From UMGS1901 sp934122115 (GTDB lineage Bacteria > Bacillota > Clostridia > TANB77 > CAG-508): DNA of 64,000 nucleotides. Below the pieces are notes generated by a model, which was given only the letters and a program-made list of their open reading frames with translations, ran no database searches and was not told where the DNA came from. How positions within the stretch are numbered: the stretch's first letter is position 1; every line of letters starts with the position of its first letter. Of the stretch, positions 25,748 to 34,115 are shown piece by piece. Made by a program: the position numbers and the translations under genes. The stretch spans positions 62,001 to 126,000 of the forward strand of contig CAKOVU010000001.1 of NCBI GenBank assembly GCA_934122115.1, given 5' to 3'.

Positions 25748-25788
25748 AATTAGTAGAAAGCAAGTACTTAAACTTCTTTCTATTAATT
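25748..25788. repeat. Second inverted repeat before adk
   Basis: AATTAGTAGAAAG and CTTTCTATTAATT are 13-base arms (one G-T) around a 15-nt loop. They directly abut the T-run of the preceding terminator and end 30 nt before adk. The pair may form a leader hairpin or an antiterminator-like structure. Confidence 0.55.
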
Positions 25789-25817
25789 AAAGAGGAAATA
25801 TGAAAGGAGTTTTTATT

Positions 25818-26486
25818 ATGTATTTAATAATGTTAGGAGCACAGGGAACTGGAAAAGGTACTGTTGCAGGAATTTTAAGTGAAAACACAGGGTGGCCTCA
25901 AATATCTACAGGAGATATTTTTAGAAAAAATATAGCAGAAAAGACAGAATTAGGAGTAAAGGCAAATGAATTTATATCAAAGGGAAACTTAGTACCAGAT
26001 GATATAACTGTGCCTATGGTTGTAGATAGATTAAACCAAGAAGATTGCAAAAATGGTGCAATATTGGATGGATTTCCACGTACAGTAGAGCAAGCAGAAA
26101 AACTAGATGAGATACTTGCTGAAAAAGGAAAAAAAGTAGATTTAGTTATAAATCTAACAACTCCAAGAGATGAAATAATCACAAGAATTTTAAACAGAAG
26201 AGTATGCTCAAACCAAGATTGTAAGGCAACTTATAATTTAACAATGCATCCTTCTAAAGTACCTGGAATATGCGATAAATGTGGTTCAAAATTAGTACAA
26301 AGAGAAGATGACAGTAATGAAGCAGCAATTAGACAAAGACTAGAAATATATGATGAAAAAACTAGCCCATTAATAGACTTCTATACAAAGAAAAATGTAT
26401 TAGTAACAGAAGAAGTTAGCGAAAGAATAAATAGAATAGGCAAAGAAGCTGCAGCAGATGTATTAGAAAAAATAAAAAATATGTAA
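25818..26486 (+). CDS. adk: Adenylate kinase
   Basis: The enzyme equilibrates ATP + AMP with 2 ADP. The 222-residue long-form product has the P-loop GAQGTGKGT at residues 7-15 (Gln where most have Pro), DGFPRT near 84, and a zinc LID with CSNQDC near 129 and CDKC near 152, as in Gram-positive enzymes. An upstream ATG at 25800 is in frame, but GAAAGGAG at 25802-25809 fits ATG 25818. Confidence 0.97.
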   Translation: MYLIMLGAQGTGKGTVAGILSENTGWPQISTGDIFRKNIAEKTELGVKANEFISKGNLVPDDITVPMVVDRLNQEDCKNGAILDGFPRTVEQAEKLDEILAEKGKKVDLVINLTTPRDEIITRILNRRVCSNQDCKATYNLTMHPSKVPGICDKCGSKLVQREDDSNEAAIRQRLEIYDEKTSPLIDFYTKKNVLVTEEVSERINRIGKEAAADVLEKIKNM

Positions 26487-26505
26487 ATTAAAGAAGGTAA
26501 TTAAT

Positions 26506-27276
26506 TTGGTAAGCATAAAGAACAAGAATGAAATAGAAAAAATGAGAGAGGCTTGCAGAGTAGCGAACCTAGCACAAAAAGCTGTAGAAGCAGCAATTAG
26601 ACCAGGAATATCAACATATGAATTAGATAAAATAGCTGAGCGAACAATGAGAGAAAATGGTGCAATTCCAGCCGAAAAAGGTTATCCAAGTGGAGTAAAA
26701 GGAGTACCTGCATTTCCAGGTTCAATATGTGCATCAGTTAATGATGTGGTAATTCATGGAATTCCTTCAAAAAGAGAAATATTAAAAGATGGCGATATTA
26801 TTAGTGTTGACCTAGTTGCTTATAAAAATGGATTCAATGGTGATTGTGCAAGAACATATTTTGTGGGAAATGTAAACGATAAAGCAAAAAGATTAGTAGA
26901 AATTACTAAACAATCATTTTTTGAAGGAATAAAATATGCAAAAAAAGGAAATAGACTAGGAGATATTTCTCATGCAATAGGAGAATATGTTGAGCAACAT
27001 GGCTACAGCGTAGTAAGAGAATTCCAAGGCCATGGAATTGGAGAGAGCATGCATGAAGATCCAGGAATACCTAATTATGGAAAAGCAGGAAGAGGAATTA
27101 GGCTAGAACCTGGAATGACACTAGCAATAGAGCCGATGGTTATAGAAGGAAAACCTGGTATTTTAGAATTAGATGATGGGTGGACTATTATTTCAGAGGA
27201 TGGAAGCCTAGCAGCTCACTATGAAAATACTATTTTAATTACAGAAAATGAGCCTGAAATATTGACTTTATTGTAA
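26506..27276 (+). CDS. map: Methionine aminopeptidase, type I
   Basis: The enzyme removes the initiator Met. The 256-residue product has metal ligands in the normal places: D in ISVDLVAYK near residue 103, D in NGDCART near 115, H in FQGHGIGESMHEDP near 177, E in MTLAIEPM near 210 and the last E in HYENTILIT near 242. The start is TTG, 7 nt after AAGAAGGT, 19 nt after adk. The L14e-type KOW gene sometimes found between map and infA in Clostridia is not present. Confidence 0.97.
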   Translation: MVSIKNKNEIEKMREACRVANLAQKAVEAAIRPGISTYELDKIAERTMRENGAIPAEKGYPSGVKGVPAFPGSICASVNDVVIHGIPSKREILKDGDIISVDLVAYKNGFNGDCARTYFVGNVNDKAKRLVEITKQSFFEGIKYAKKGNRLGDISHAIGEYVEQHGYSVVREFQGHGIGESMHEDPGIPNYGKAGRGIRLEPGMTLAIEPMVIEGKPGILELDDGWTIISEDGSLAAHYENTILITENEPEILTLL

Positions 27277-27298
27277 AAATGCGATATACTATATAAGC

Positions 27299-27337
27299 TA
27301 TTGCTTAAAATAGATTTATTGTATTTTATAAGCAATA
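27299..27337. repeat. Hairpin between map and infA
   Basis: TATTGCTTA and TAAGCAATA form a 9-bp stem around a 21-nt AT-rich loop. It lacks a T-run, so it is more likely an RNA-processing or stability element than a terminator. Confidence 0.45.
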
Positions 27338-27357
27338 TCAATTTAGGAGGGTATTGA

Positions 27358-27576
27358 ATGTCTAAAGAGGATGTTATAGAAGTAGAAGGAACAGTAGTAG
27401 AAACACTACCTAATACAAACTTTAAAGTAGAACTAGAAAATGGGCATCAAATATTAGCTCATATTTCAGGAAAGTTAAGAATGAATTATATAAAAATTCT
27501 TCCAGGGGATAAAGTAAAAGTTGAATTATCACCATATGATTTAACTAGAGGCAGAATCACTTGGAGAGCTAAATAA
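27358..27576 (+). CDS. infA: Translation initiation factor IF-1
   Basis: 72 residues, exact family length. It is a single OB/S1-like domain: MSKEDVIEVEGTVVETLPN, then HISGKLRMNYIKILPGDKV and YDLTRGRITWR. IF-1 binds the 30S A site during initiation. The ATG follows TTAGGAGGG. Confidence 0.98.
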   Translation: MSKEDVIEVEGTVVETLPNTNFKVELENGHQILAHISGKLRMNYIKILPGDKVKVELSPYDLTRGRITWRAK

Positions 27577-27616
27577 AATATGAACCTTATAACTAACTTA
27601 AAGAGAGGTGAATGAA

Positions 27617-27730
27617 ATGAAAGTAAGACCATCAGTAAAACCTATGTGTGACAAATGCAAAGTAATAAAAAGAAGAGGTGTCACAAGAGTAATTTGCGAA
27701 AATCCTAAACATAAACAAAGACAAGGATAA
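27617..27730 (+). CDS. rpmJ: 50S ribosomal protein L36
   Basis: A 37-residue ORF: MKVRPSVKPMCDKCKVIKRR, then VICENPKHKQRQG. It has the zinc-binding set C11, C14, C27 and H32 of the C+ form. It begins behind AAGAGAGGTGAATGAA; a nearer ATG at 27612 is followed by a stop after one codon. It sits between infA and rpsM, the standard position. Confidence 0.97.
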   Translation: MKVRPSVKPMCDKCKVIKRRGVTRVICENPKHKQRQG

Positions 27731-27748
27731 TTGAACAAAATTTGATAT

Positions 27749-27996
27749 TAACACAAATCACGATTAGCGGCTGTTAAACATTAGTTTAATAAATTTTATG
27801 ATTTGTGTTTATATACATGTCTAATAAAAAGTTGAAGACTAATTAAAACTAATGAATTATACTCCAAAGAAAGGTATTAACCTCTAATATCCTTTACGAA
27901 GATATAGTTTATAACTTTTATATTGGTGCATTTCACCTTTAACTAATAAAAAGACAAATTAAAATAAAAAAATAAAATTAAGTACATTTGGAGGTG
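27749..27996 (+). promoter_or_regulatory. Structured leader before rpsM (candidate alpha-operon regulatory RNA)
   Basis: The gap of about 270 nt between rpmJ and rpsM has no ORF but several hairpins. ACACAAATCA (27751-27760) pairs with TGATTTGTGT (27799-27808), enclosing TTAAAC-ATTA-GTTTAA. AAAGGTATTA-ACCTC-TAATATCCTTT at 27870-27895 presents the loop ACCTC, complementary to the Shine-Dalgarno GAGGT. CACCTTT at 27934-27940 can also pair with the Shine-Dalgarno GGAGGTG (27990-27996) with two G-U pairs. Translational control is an inference. Confidence 0.5.
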
Positions 27997-28002
27997 CAAA
28001 AA

Positions 28003-28368
28003 ATGGCTCGTATAGCAGGAGTTGATTTACCTAGAGAAAAAAGAGTTGAAATAGGACTTACATATATATATGGAATAGGACTATCTCGTTCACAAGAAAT
28101 ATTAAAAAAAGCTGGAATAAATCCAGATACTAGGGTTAAAGATTTAACAGACGAACAAGTACAAGCAATAAGAAATGCTATAGACGGATATACATTAGAA
28201 GGTGACTTACGTAGAGAAGTTGCGCTAAATATAAAAAGATTAACTGAAATAGGATGTTATAGAGGTCTAAGACATAGAAGAAGTCTTCCAGTAAGAGGAC
28301 AAAGAACAAAAACTAATGCTCGTACAAGAAAAGGACCAAGAAAATTAGTAAGCAAGAGCAAGAAATAA
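28003..28368 (+). CDS. rpsM: 30S ribosomal protein S13
   Basis: 121 residues from ATG 28003: MARIAGVDLPREKRVEIGLTYIYGIG, and the C-terminal GLRHRRSLPVRGQRTKTNAR basic tail (landmarks RGLRHRR and RGQRTKTNAR). S13 forms bridges with the 50S and contacts P-site tRNA. The open frame extends to a TTG at 27988, but that codon lies at the edge of the ribosome binding site GGAGGTG. Confidence 0.97.
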   Translation: MARIAGVDLPREKRVEIGLTYIYGIGLSRSQEILKKAGINPDTRVKDLTDEQVQAIRNAIDGYTLEGDLRREVALNIKRLTEIGCYRGLRHRRSLPVRGQRTKTNARTRKGPRKLVSKSKK

Positions 28369-28428
28369 AATTGGAAGATAGAAGTTAAATAATATTTAGC
28401 ATCTAGATTCAAAAGGAGGAAAGTTTAA

Positions 28429-28830
28429 ATGGCTACAAAGAATTTAGCTAAAAAGCCAACTACTAGAAGAAGAGACAGAAAAAATATAGAAAAAGGTATG
28501 GCTCATATTCATTCTAGTTTTAATAATACAATAGTTACAATTACAGATACACAAGGAAATGCTTTATCATGGGCAAGTGCTGGAGAACTAGGATTTAAAG
28601 GCTCTAGAAAAAGTACACCATTTGCCGCAGGCGAAGCTGCAGAAACAGCTGCTAAAGCTGCTATGGAACATGGGCTAAAAACTGTAGATGTTTTTGTTAA
28701 AGGACCAGGTTCAGGACGTGAAGCAGCAATAAGAGCATTACAAACAGCAGGATTAGAAATAACATCAATTAAAGATGTTACTCCAATACCTCACAATGGT
28801 TGTAGACCACCAAAAAGAAGAAGAGTATAG
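28429..28830 (+). CDS. rpsK: 30S ribosomal protein S11
   Basis: 133 residues with GMAHIHSSFNNTIVTITDTQGN, the KGPGSGREAAIRALQ motif, and the C-terminal TPIPHNGCRPPKRRRV. S11 lies on the platform near the E site. About 60 nt separate it from rpsM. The start follows AAAAGGAGGAAAG. Confidence 0.98.
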   Translation: MATKNLAKKPTTRRRDRKNIEKGMAHIHSSFNNTIVTITDTQGNALSWASAGELGFKGSRKSTPFAAGEAAETAAKAAMEHGLKTVDVFVKGPGSGREAAIRALQTAGLEITSIKDVTPIPHNGCRPPKRRRV

Positions 28831-28856
28831 GATAACAAGAAAGGAGATATTAAAAA

Positions 28857-29483
28857 ATGGCAAGATATAAAGATGAACAATGCCGTATTTGCCGTAAAGA
28901 AGGTCAAAAATTGTTCCTAAAAGGTTCAAGATGCTACTCAGACAAATGCAGTATAGCTAGAAGAAATTATGCTCCAGGCCAAAATGGTCAAAAGAAAAGC
29001 AAGATTTCTGAATATGGTACTCAGTTAAGAGAAAAACAAAAAACAAAAGCATTCTATGGTGTAGGCGAAAAACAATTTAGAAGATACTTCGAAATGGCAT
29101 CAAGCAGCAAAGGAAAAACAGGTGAAGTATTACTTCAATTATTAGAAAGTAGATTAGATAATGTTGTATATAGATTAGGATTTGCAAGTTCAAGAGCACA
29201 AGCAAGAATGCAAGTTACTCATGGAGCTTTCGAAGTAAATGGTAAGAAAGTAGATATACCATCATACTTAGTAAAAGCTGGAGACGTTATCAGTGTAAGA
29301 GAAATAAGAAAAGATAATGGAACAATAAAATTAGCTGTTGAAGAAAATAGCAGTAGACCAGTTCCAGCTTGGTTAGAAAAAGACACTGAAAAATTAAGTG
29401 GAAAGATATTAAAATTAGCAACAAGAGAAGACATTGACCTACCTGTTGAGGAACATTTAATAGTAGAGCTTTACTCTAAATAA
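28857..29483 (+). CDS. rpsD: 30S ribosomal protein S4
   Basis: 208 residues, with the N-terminal zinc-type cluster C9, C12, C26, C31 (MARYKDEQCRICRKEGQ), the LLQLLESRLDNVVYRLGFA signature, and the S4 RNA-binding domain (ASSRAQARMQVTHGAFEVNG). S4 nucleates 30S assembly and is the usual alpha-operon repressor, which is relevant to the leader at 27749. It is in the alpha operon here, unlike Bacillus subtilis where it is separate. Confidence 0.98.
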   Translation: MARYKDEQCRICRKEGQKLFLKGSRCYSDKCSIARRNYAPGQNGQKKSKISEYGTQLREKQKTKAFYGVGEKQFRRYFEMASSSKGKTGEVLLQLLESRLDNVVYRLGFASSRAQARMQVTHGAFEVNGKKVDIPSYLVKAGDVISVREIRKDNGTIKLAVEENSSRPVPAWLEKDTEKLSGKILKLATREDIDLPVEEHLIVELYSK

Positions 29484-29487
29484 TAAC

Positions 29488-29615
29488 TAGAAGTTAGGCA
29501 ATTAGAATTTAACAATCTAAAGTAGTAAGACTTAGAAAGTAAAAATTAAATTGAAGTAGGGTATTTTAAGACAAAATTAGAGAATCTAATTTAAATGTCT
29601 AATCCGTAACTTCTA
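29488..29615 (+). promoter_or_regulatory. Closed-stem leader structure before rpoA
   Basis: The 146-nt gap between rpsD and rpoA can fold on itself. TAGAAGTTA at 29488-29496 pairs perfectly with TAACTTCTA at 29607-29615, ending just 5 nt before the rpoA Shine-Dalgarno AGGAGGT. Inside, AAATTAGA-GAA-TCTAATTT (29574-29592) is another perfect hairpin. No ORF is present. Function unknown; a translational or processing signal is a reasonable guess. Confidence 0.5.
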
Positions 29616-29629
29616 TATAGGAGGTAAAA

Positions 29630-30574
29630 ATGATTGAATTTGAAAAGCCAAATATTAAGTGCTTGGAAATGGACAATGCTACAAATTATGCGAAATTTAC
29701 ATGTGAACCATTAGAACGTGGATATGGTATAACAATAGGTAACTCTTTAAGAAGAATATTACTTTCTTCACTACCAGGAGCAGCTATTACATCAGTAAAA
29801 ATTGGTGGAGTAGCACATGAATTTGCTACAATAGCACATGTTGTAGAAGATGTTCCAGAAATCATAGTTAATTTAAAAAAAGTAAGAATAAAAATTTCTG
29901 ATGATGAAGTAAAAACATTAAGAATTAATTTTGAAGGTGAAGGAGAAGTAACAGCAGCAGACATTATAACAGATGGAACTGTTGAAATCTTAAACCCAGA
30001 TTTACATATAGCTACTGTAAATGGTGGTCGTTTATCAATGGAAATGACTGCTAACCGTGGAAGAGGATATAATACAGCAGAGAAAAATAAATTTCCTGAT
30101 ATGCCATTAGGTATGATAGCTATAGACTCTATCTATACACCAGTAAAGAAAGTAAATTACTCAGTAGAAAATACTAGAGTTGGACAAATGGTTGATTTAG
30201 ATAAATTAACTATTGAATTGTGGACAGATGGAAGCTTAAAACCATATGAAGCATTAAGTTTAGCAGCTAAAATAATGACAGAACACTTAGAATTATTTAT
30301 TGATTTATCAGAAATTAGTAAAAATACACAAGTTATGATAGAAAAAGAAGAATCTAAGAAAGAAAAAATTCTAGAAACTTCAATCGAAGACTTAGAATTA
30401 TCTGCACGTTCATTCAATTGCTTAAAAAGAGCAGGAATTTCAACTGTAGAAGATTTAACAAATAAAACAGAAGCAGAGATGATGAAGGTAAGAAATTTAG
30501 GTAAAAAATCATTAGATGAAGTAACTAATAAATTACGTTCATTAGGTTTAGACTTTGCAAATAGCGATGATTAA
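29630..30574 (+). CDS. rpoA: DNA-directed RNA polymerase subunit alpha
   Basis: 314 residues, normal length. The N-terminal assembly domain carries YGITIGNSLRRILLSSLPGAA, the flexible linker is around residues 232-250, and the C-terminal domain has DLELSARSFNCLKRAGISTV and KVRNLGKKSLDEV, which bind UP elements and activators. The start is 7 nt after TAGGAGGT. rplQ follows at 15 nt. Confidence 0.98.
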   Translation: MIEFEKPNIKCLEMDNATNYAKFTCEPLERGYGITIGNSLRRILLSSLPGAAITSVKIGGVAHEFATIAHVVEDVPEIIVNLKKVRIKISDDEVKTLRINFEGEGEVTAADIITDGTVEILNPDLHIATVNGGRLSMEMTANRGRGYNTAEKNKFPDMPLGMIAIDSIYTPVKKVNYSVENTRVGQMVDLDKLTIELWTDGSLKPYEALSLAAKIMTEHLELFIDLSEISKNTQVMIEKEESKKEKILETSIEDLELSARSFNCLKRAGISTVEDLTNKTEAEMMKVRNLGKKSLDEVTNKLRSLGLDFANSDD

Positions 30575-30589
30575 AGGAAGGTGAAAAAA

Positions 30590-31114
30590 GTGGCAACAAA
30601 TAGAAAACTAGGTAAAGCAACAGATATACGTTTATCTATGCTTAAAACTCAAGTTACTGATTTAATATGGCATGAAAAAATAGAAACTACTGAAACTAGA
30701 GCAAAAGAAGTAAAAGCAATTGCTGATAGCTTAATATCACTTGCAATCAAAGAAGCTGGAAATTGTGAAGAAGTAGAAGTAAAAGTTTCTAAAGCTAAAT
30801 TAGATGAAAAAGGAAATAAAGTAACAGAGCTTGTAAAAAGTAAAAACGGTAGAGAATACCTAAAAGTAGTAAGAGAAGAAACTACTGAAAAAAGAATGAA
30901 AGATATGCCATCAAAATTAAATGCAAGAAGAAAAATAATGAGAAATATCAATAAAGTAAAAGATAGCGATGGCAAATCAGTAGACTTACCTGCAAAATTA
31001 TTTAATGAATTAGCACCAAAATACAAAGATAATAAAGGTGGATATACAAGAATAATTAAAAAAGGTCCTCGTAGAGGAGATGCTGCAGAAGTAGTTATAT
31101 TAGAGTTAATCTAA
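30590..31114 (+). CDS. rplQ: 50S ribosomal protein L17 with a large internal insertion
   Basis: The product is 174 residues; L17 usually has about 115-130. Conserved ends are present: RKLGKATDIRLSMLKTQVTDLI with IETTETRAKEVK at the N-terminus, and GGYTRIIKKGPRRGDAAEVVILELI at the C-terminus (landmark GPRRGDAA). About 50 charged residues are inserted between IKEAGN and SKLNARRKI, roughly residues 54-104. L17 lies at the tunnel exit side of the 50S, so the insertion probably faces the solvent. The start GTG 30590 is chosen over GTG 30581 because AAAGGAAGGTG overlaps the latter. Confidence 0.93.
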   Translation: MATNRKLGKATDIRLSMLKTQVTDLIWHEKIETTETRAKEVKAIADSLISLAIKEAGNCEEVEVKVSKAKLDEKGNKVTELVKSKNGREYLKVVREETTEKRMKDMPSKLNARRKIMRNINKVKDSDGKSVDLPAKLFNELAPKYKDNKGGYTRIIKKGPRRGDAAEVVILELI

Positions 31115-31125
31115 GAAAAATAGAA

Positions 31126-31162
31126 GCACAGTTCTATAAAATAGTGACTGTGTCTTTTTTTT
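31126..31162 (+). terminator. Terminator of the alpha operon
   Basis: GCACAGT and ACTGTGT form a 7-bp stem with a 14-nt loop, then C and eight T. Confidence 0.85.
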
Positions 31163-31517
31163 AACCCTTTTTTCCTATAGAATCTAGTATATCTTTGCAA
31201 TTTTTTATATCAGTATACTTAATACAATCATAATCATTAGCAAGCATATTTAGAATTTCAGAAGTTTTATCAGTAGAATTTAAATCCACAACAAAAATAT
31301 TATCTATATTTTCTTCTTTTCCATAAAGAAATCTAAATAACATAGATCTTAAAAATCCCTCAATTTTATTTTCTTGATTTTTAACGGCTATAAATAAATA
31401 GATTCCGCTAGATAAATTTTTCGGTCTGTAATATGTACGAATTAAGGTTTTAGCAATTTCAAAAAAGCCATATAGAGCTAAAGTCCATAAAACAACATTA
31501 AAAATAAAGTTTGCCAT
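31161..31517 (-). CDS. Small membrane protein with partial GT2-like fold
   Basis: The 118-residue protein starts with a transmembrane helix (FIFNVVLWTLALYGFFEIA). It continues with a stretch resembling the beginning of a GT-A glycosyltransferase: YLFIAVKNQENKIEGFLRSM, then IFVVDLNSTDKTSEIL, matching the DxxSxDxT element. A full GT2 domain needs about 200 residues with a DxD metal site, which is missing, so it is either a truncated or a minimal relative. I would not assign enzymatic activity. The start has GGAGGA 5 nt upstream. It stands alone between the alpha operon and radA. Confidence 0.6.
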   Translation of the reverse strand: MANFIFNVVLWTLALYGFFEIAKTLIRTYYRPKNLSSGIYLFIAVKNQENKIEGFLRSMLFRFLYGKEENIDNIFVVDLNSTDKTSEILNMLANDYDCIKYTDIKNCKDILDSIGKKG

Positions 31518-31581
31518 GTGATTCCTCCACTAATATAGTATATGCCTAAGCAAAATAAGTGTTACAAAATAGCCAAATACA

Positions 31582-31610
31582 TTGAAATGAGTTACATATT
31601 ATGATATAAA
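31582..31610 (+). promoter_or_regulatory. Promoter upstream of radA
   Basis: TTGAAA 31582-31587, a 17-bp spacer, TATAAA 31605-31610, 23 bp before the radA ATG. The resulting leader would be very short. Confidence 0.7.
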
Positions 31611-31633
31611 ATAGAAATACGAATGGAGGAAAT

Positions 31634-33001
31634 ATGAATAAAGCAAAAACAGTATTTGTGTGCAGTGAATGTGGATATGAATCACCAAAATGGTTAGGAA
31701 AATGCCCGGGATGCAATAGTTGGAATTCTTTTTATGAAGAAAAGGTTGTGGAAAGCAAAAATGGAATTAAAGGAAGTAAAGAAACTAAAGTAAAAAGCAG
31801 TCCACAAATTTTAAATGATGTAATAGGAAAACATGAATCAAGAGTGAATACGGGGATAGCCGAATTAAATAGAGTACTAGGAGGAGGCTTAGTTAATGGT
31901 TCACTAGTTTTATTAGGAGGAGAGCCAGGTATAGGTAAATCCACATTAATACTTGAATTATGCGATAAAATAACAGGAAACGGCAAAGTATTGTATGTGT
32001 CTGGAGAAGAGTCTGCAGAACAAATAAAAATAAGAGCAGATAGGCTAAATATTAAAAATAACAATATATTCTTTTTAGGTGAAACAGATATTGATGTGAT
32101 AGAACAGGTAATATTAGAAATGAAGCCAAAGCTTGTTATAATAGACTCAATACAAACAATGTATTCGGACGAAATTACATCAGCTGCTGGTTCGGTGAGC
32201 CAAGTAAGAGAAATAACTGCAAGAATAATGCGAGTTTGCAAAGGCCACCAAATATCTACAATTATAATTGGTCATGTTACAAAAGATGGAAATATAGCAG
32301 GACCAAGGGTATTGGAACATATGGTAGATACGGTTTTATATTTAGAAGGAGAGAGGTATTTCTCATATAGAATTTTAAGAAGTGTTAAAAATAGGTTTGG
32401 ATCGACTAATGAAATTGGTATGTTTGAAATGCAAAACGAAGGCATGGTAGAGATTAGCAATCCATCAACAATACTAATATCTGATAGAGTTGACAATCCA
32501 CCTGGTTCAGTAATTGTAGCTAGCATGGAAGGAACAAGACCACTTTTAATAGAATTACAAGCTTTAACAACCCCAAGTGTATATGGATTGCCAAGAAGAG
32601 CAGCAAATGGTGTAGACTATAATAGATTAACTATGCTAATAGCAGTACTGGAGAAAAAAGCAAGAGTACCATTAGGAGCACAGGATATATATCTAAATGT
32701 GGTAAGTGGTATTAGGCTAGTAGAGCCTGCTGTGGATTTGGGAACAATATTAGTAATAGCTTCAAGCTTTAGTAATAAAAGCATTCCGAAAGACGCAATA
32801 GTTATTGGCGAAGTTGGGCTAACAGGTGAGGTAAGAAGTGTAAATTTTGTTGAGAAAAGGATTAAAGAAGCCGAGAAAATGGGATTTAAGAAATGCATAA
32901 TACCAGAAAGTAATAAAAAACTCTTGAAAGATAGCTATAAAATAGATATAATAGGTGTTAGGAATATTAATGACGCTATGAAAGCAGTAGGATTAGCCTA
33001 A
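31634..33001 (+). CDS. radA: DNA repair protein RadA
   Basis: 455 residues: a zinc ribbon with C10, C13, C24 and C27, a RecA-like ATPase with Walker A GGEPGIGKST near residue 94, the RadA-specific KNRFGS motif near 251, and a C-terminal Lon-like domain. RadA is a hexameric helicase that extends D-loops in recombination and branch migration. It sits directly upstream of disA, the usual Firmicutes order, and family data show that RadA modulates DisA. Confidence 0.97.
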   Translation: MNKAKTVFVCSECGYESPKWLGKCPGCNSWNSFYEEKVVESKNGIKGSKETKVKSSPQILNDVIGKHESRVNTGIAELNRVLGGGLVNGSLVLLGGEPGIGKSTLILELCDKITGNGKVLYVSGEESAEQIKIRADRLNIKNNNIFFLGETDIDVIEQVILEMKPKLVIIDSIQTMYSDEITSAAGSVSQVREITARIMRVCKGHQISTIIIGHVTKDGNIAGPRVLEHMVDTVLYLEGERYFSYRILRSVKNRFGSTNEIGMFEMQNEGMVEISNPSTILISDRVDNPPGSVIVASMEGTRPLLIELQALTTPSVYGLPRRAANGVDYNRLTMLIAVLEKKARVPLGAQDIYLNVVSGIRLVEPAVDLGTILVIASSFSNKSIPKDAIVIGEVGLTGEVRSVNFVEKRIKEAEKMGFKKCIIPESNKKLLKDSYKIDIIGVRNINDAMKAVGLA

Positions 33002-33032
33002 AACTCTTATAATTAGATTGGAGGTAAGTATT

Positions 33033-34106
33033 TTGGCAACTTATAAAAATGACATTTTAGAAGTATTAAAGACCATTGCACCAGGAACAGAAATAAGAGA
33101 GGGATTAGAAAATATATTAAAAGCAAAAACAGGAGCTTTAATAGTTGTAGGAGATGGAAAAGAAGTTTTAGATATTGCAGATGGAGGTTTTAGCCTAAAT
33201 GTAGATTATACACCTGCAAAATTATATGAGCTAGCTAAAATGGATGGAGCTATAATATTAAGTTCAGATATGAAAAAAATATTATTTGCTAATACTCAAT
33301 TAATTCCATCATCTCAAATTACTACTGTTGAAACAGGAACAAGACATAGAACTGCTGAACGTACTGCAAAACAAACCGGAGATTTGGTAATAAGTATATC
33401 TCAAAGAAGAAATATAATAACAATATTTAAAGCGAATAGTAGATATGTTTTAGAAGATAGTTCTAAGGTAATATCGAAGGGAAATCAAGCTTTACAAACA
33501 GTTGAAAAATATATGAAAGTATTTGATAGTAAGTTAAGCCTATTAAATGAATATGAGTTTAATGATATTGTAACATTAGAAAATGTTATAGTGGCAATAC
33601 AAAGAGCAGAAATGGTTATGAATATGGTAGAAGAAGTTCAAAGGGCAATTTTCGAATTGGGAGAAGATGGAAGATTGTTAGAAATGCAATTACAAGAATT
33701 GGTTGGAGACCTAGAAAAAGAAGAACTTTTAATGGTAAAAGATTATATTGCAGCAGGCAAGAAGAGAACGCCAGAAAAAGTTCTAGATACAATAAGAGGA
33801 CTAACAAGAGAGGATTTAATGAAATCACAAAATATAGCCAAGCTATTAGGCTATGGAGATTTTGATAATTATGACGAAGTAGGTGTATTTACTAAAGGCT
33901 ATAGGGTATTAAATAAAATACCAAGAATGCCAAGCAATATTGTTGATAATCTTGTTAAATCATTTAAATCATTCCAGCATATATTAGCTGCAGATATTCC
34001 TCAATTGGACGAGGTTGAAGGAATTGGCGAAGTACGTGCAAGAACAATAAAACAATCATTAAGAAGAATGCAAGAACAATTTGTATTTGAAAATTCGATG
34101 TTATAG
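33033..34106 (+). CDS. disA: DNA integrity scanning diadenylate cyclase DisA
   Basis: DisA makes c-di-AMP from two ATP while scanning DNA and stops at branched structures, linking DNA damage to sporulation. The 357-residue product has the DAC motifs MDGA near residue 70 and TRHRTAERT near 104, a central helical spine, and a C-terminal HhH DNA-binding region (EVEGIGEVRARTIK). The open frame extends to a TTG at 33018, but GGAGGTAAG lies after it, so TTG 33033 (ATYKNDILEVL follows) is the start. Confidence 0.96.
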   Translation: MATYKNDILEVLKTIAPGTEIREGLENILKAKTGALIVVGDGKEVLDIADGGFSLNVDYTPAKLYELAKMDGAIILSSDMKKILFANTQLIPSSQITTVETGTRHRTAERTAKQTGDLVISISQRRNIITIFKANSRYVLEDSSKVISKGNQALQTVEKYMKVFDSKLSLLNEYEFNDIVTLENVIVAIQRAEMVMNMVEEVQRAIFELGEDGRLLEMQLQELVGDLEKEELLMVKDYIAAGKKRTPEKVLDTIRGLTREDLMKSQNIAKLLGYGDFDNYDEVGVFTKGYRVLNKIPRMPSNIVDNLVKSFKSFQHILAADIPQLDEVEGIGEVRARTIKQSLRRMQEQFVFENSML

Positions 34107-34115
34107 GAGGAAATA

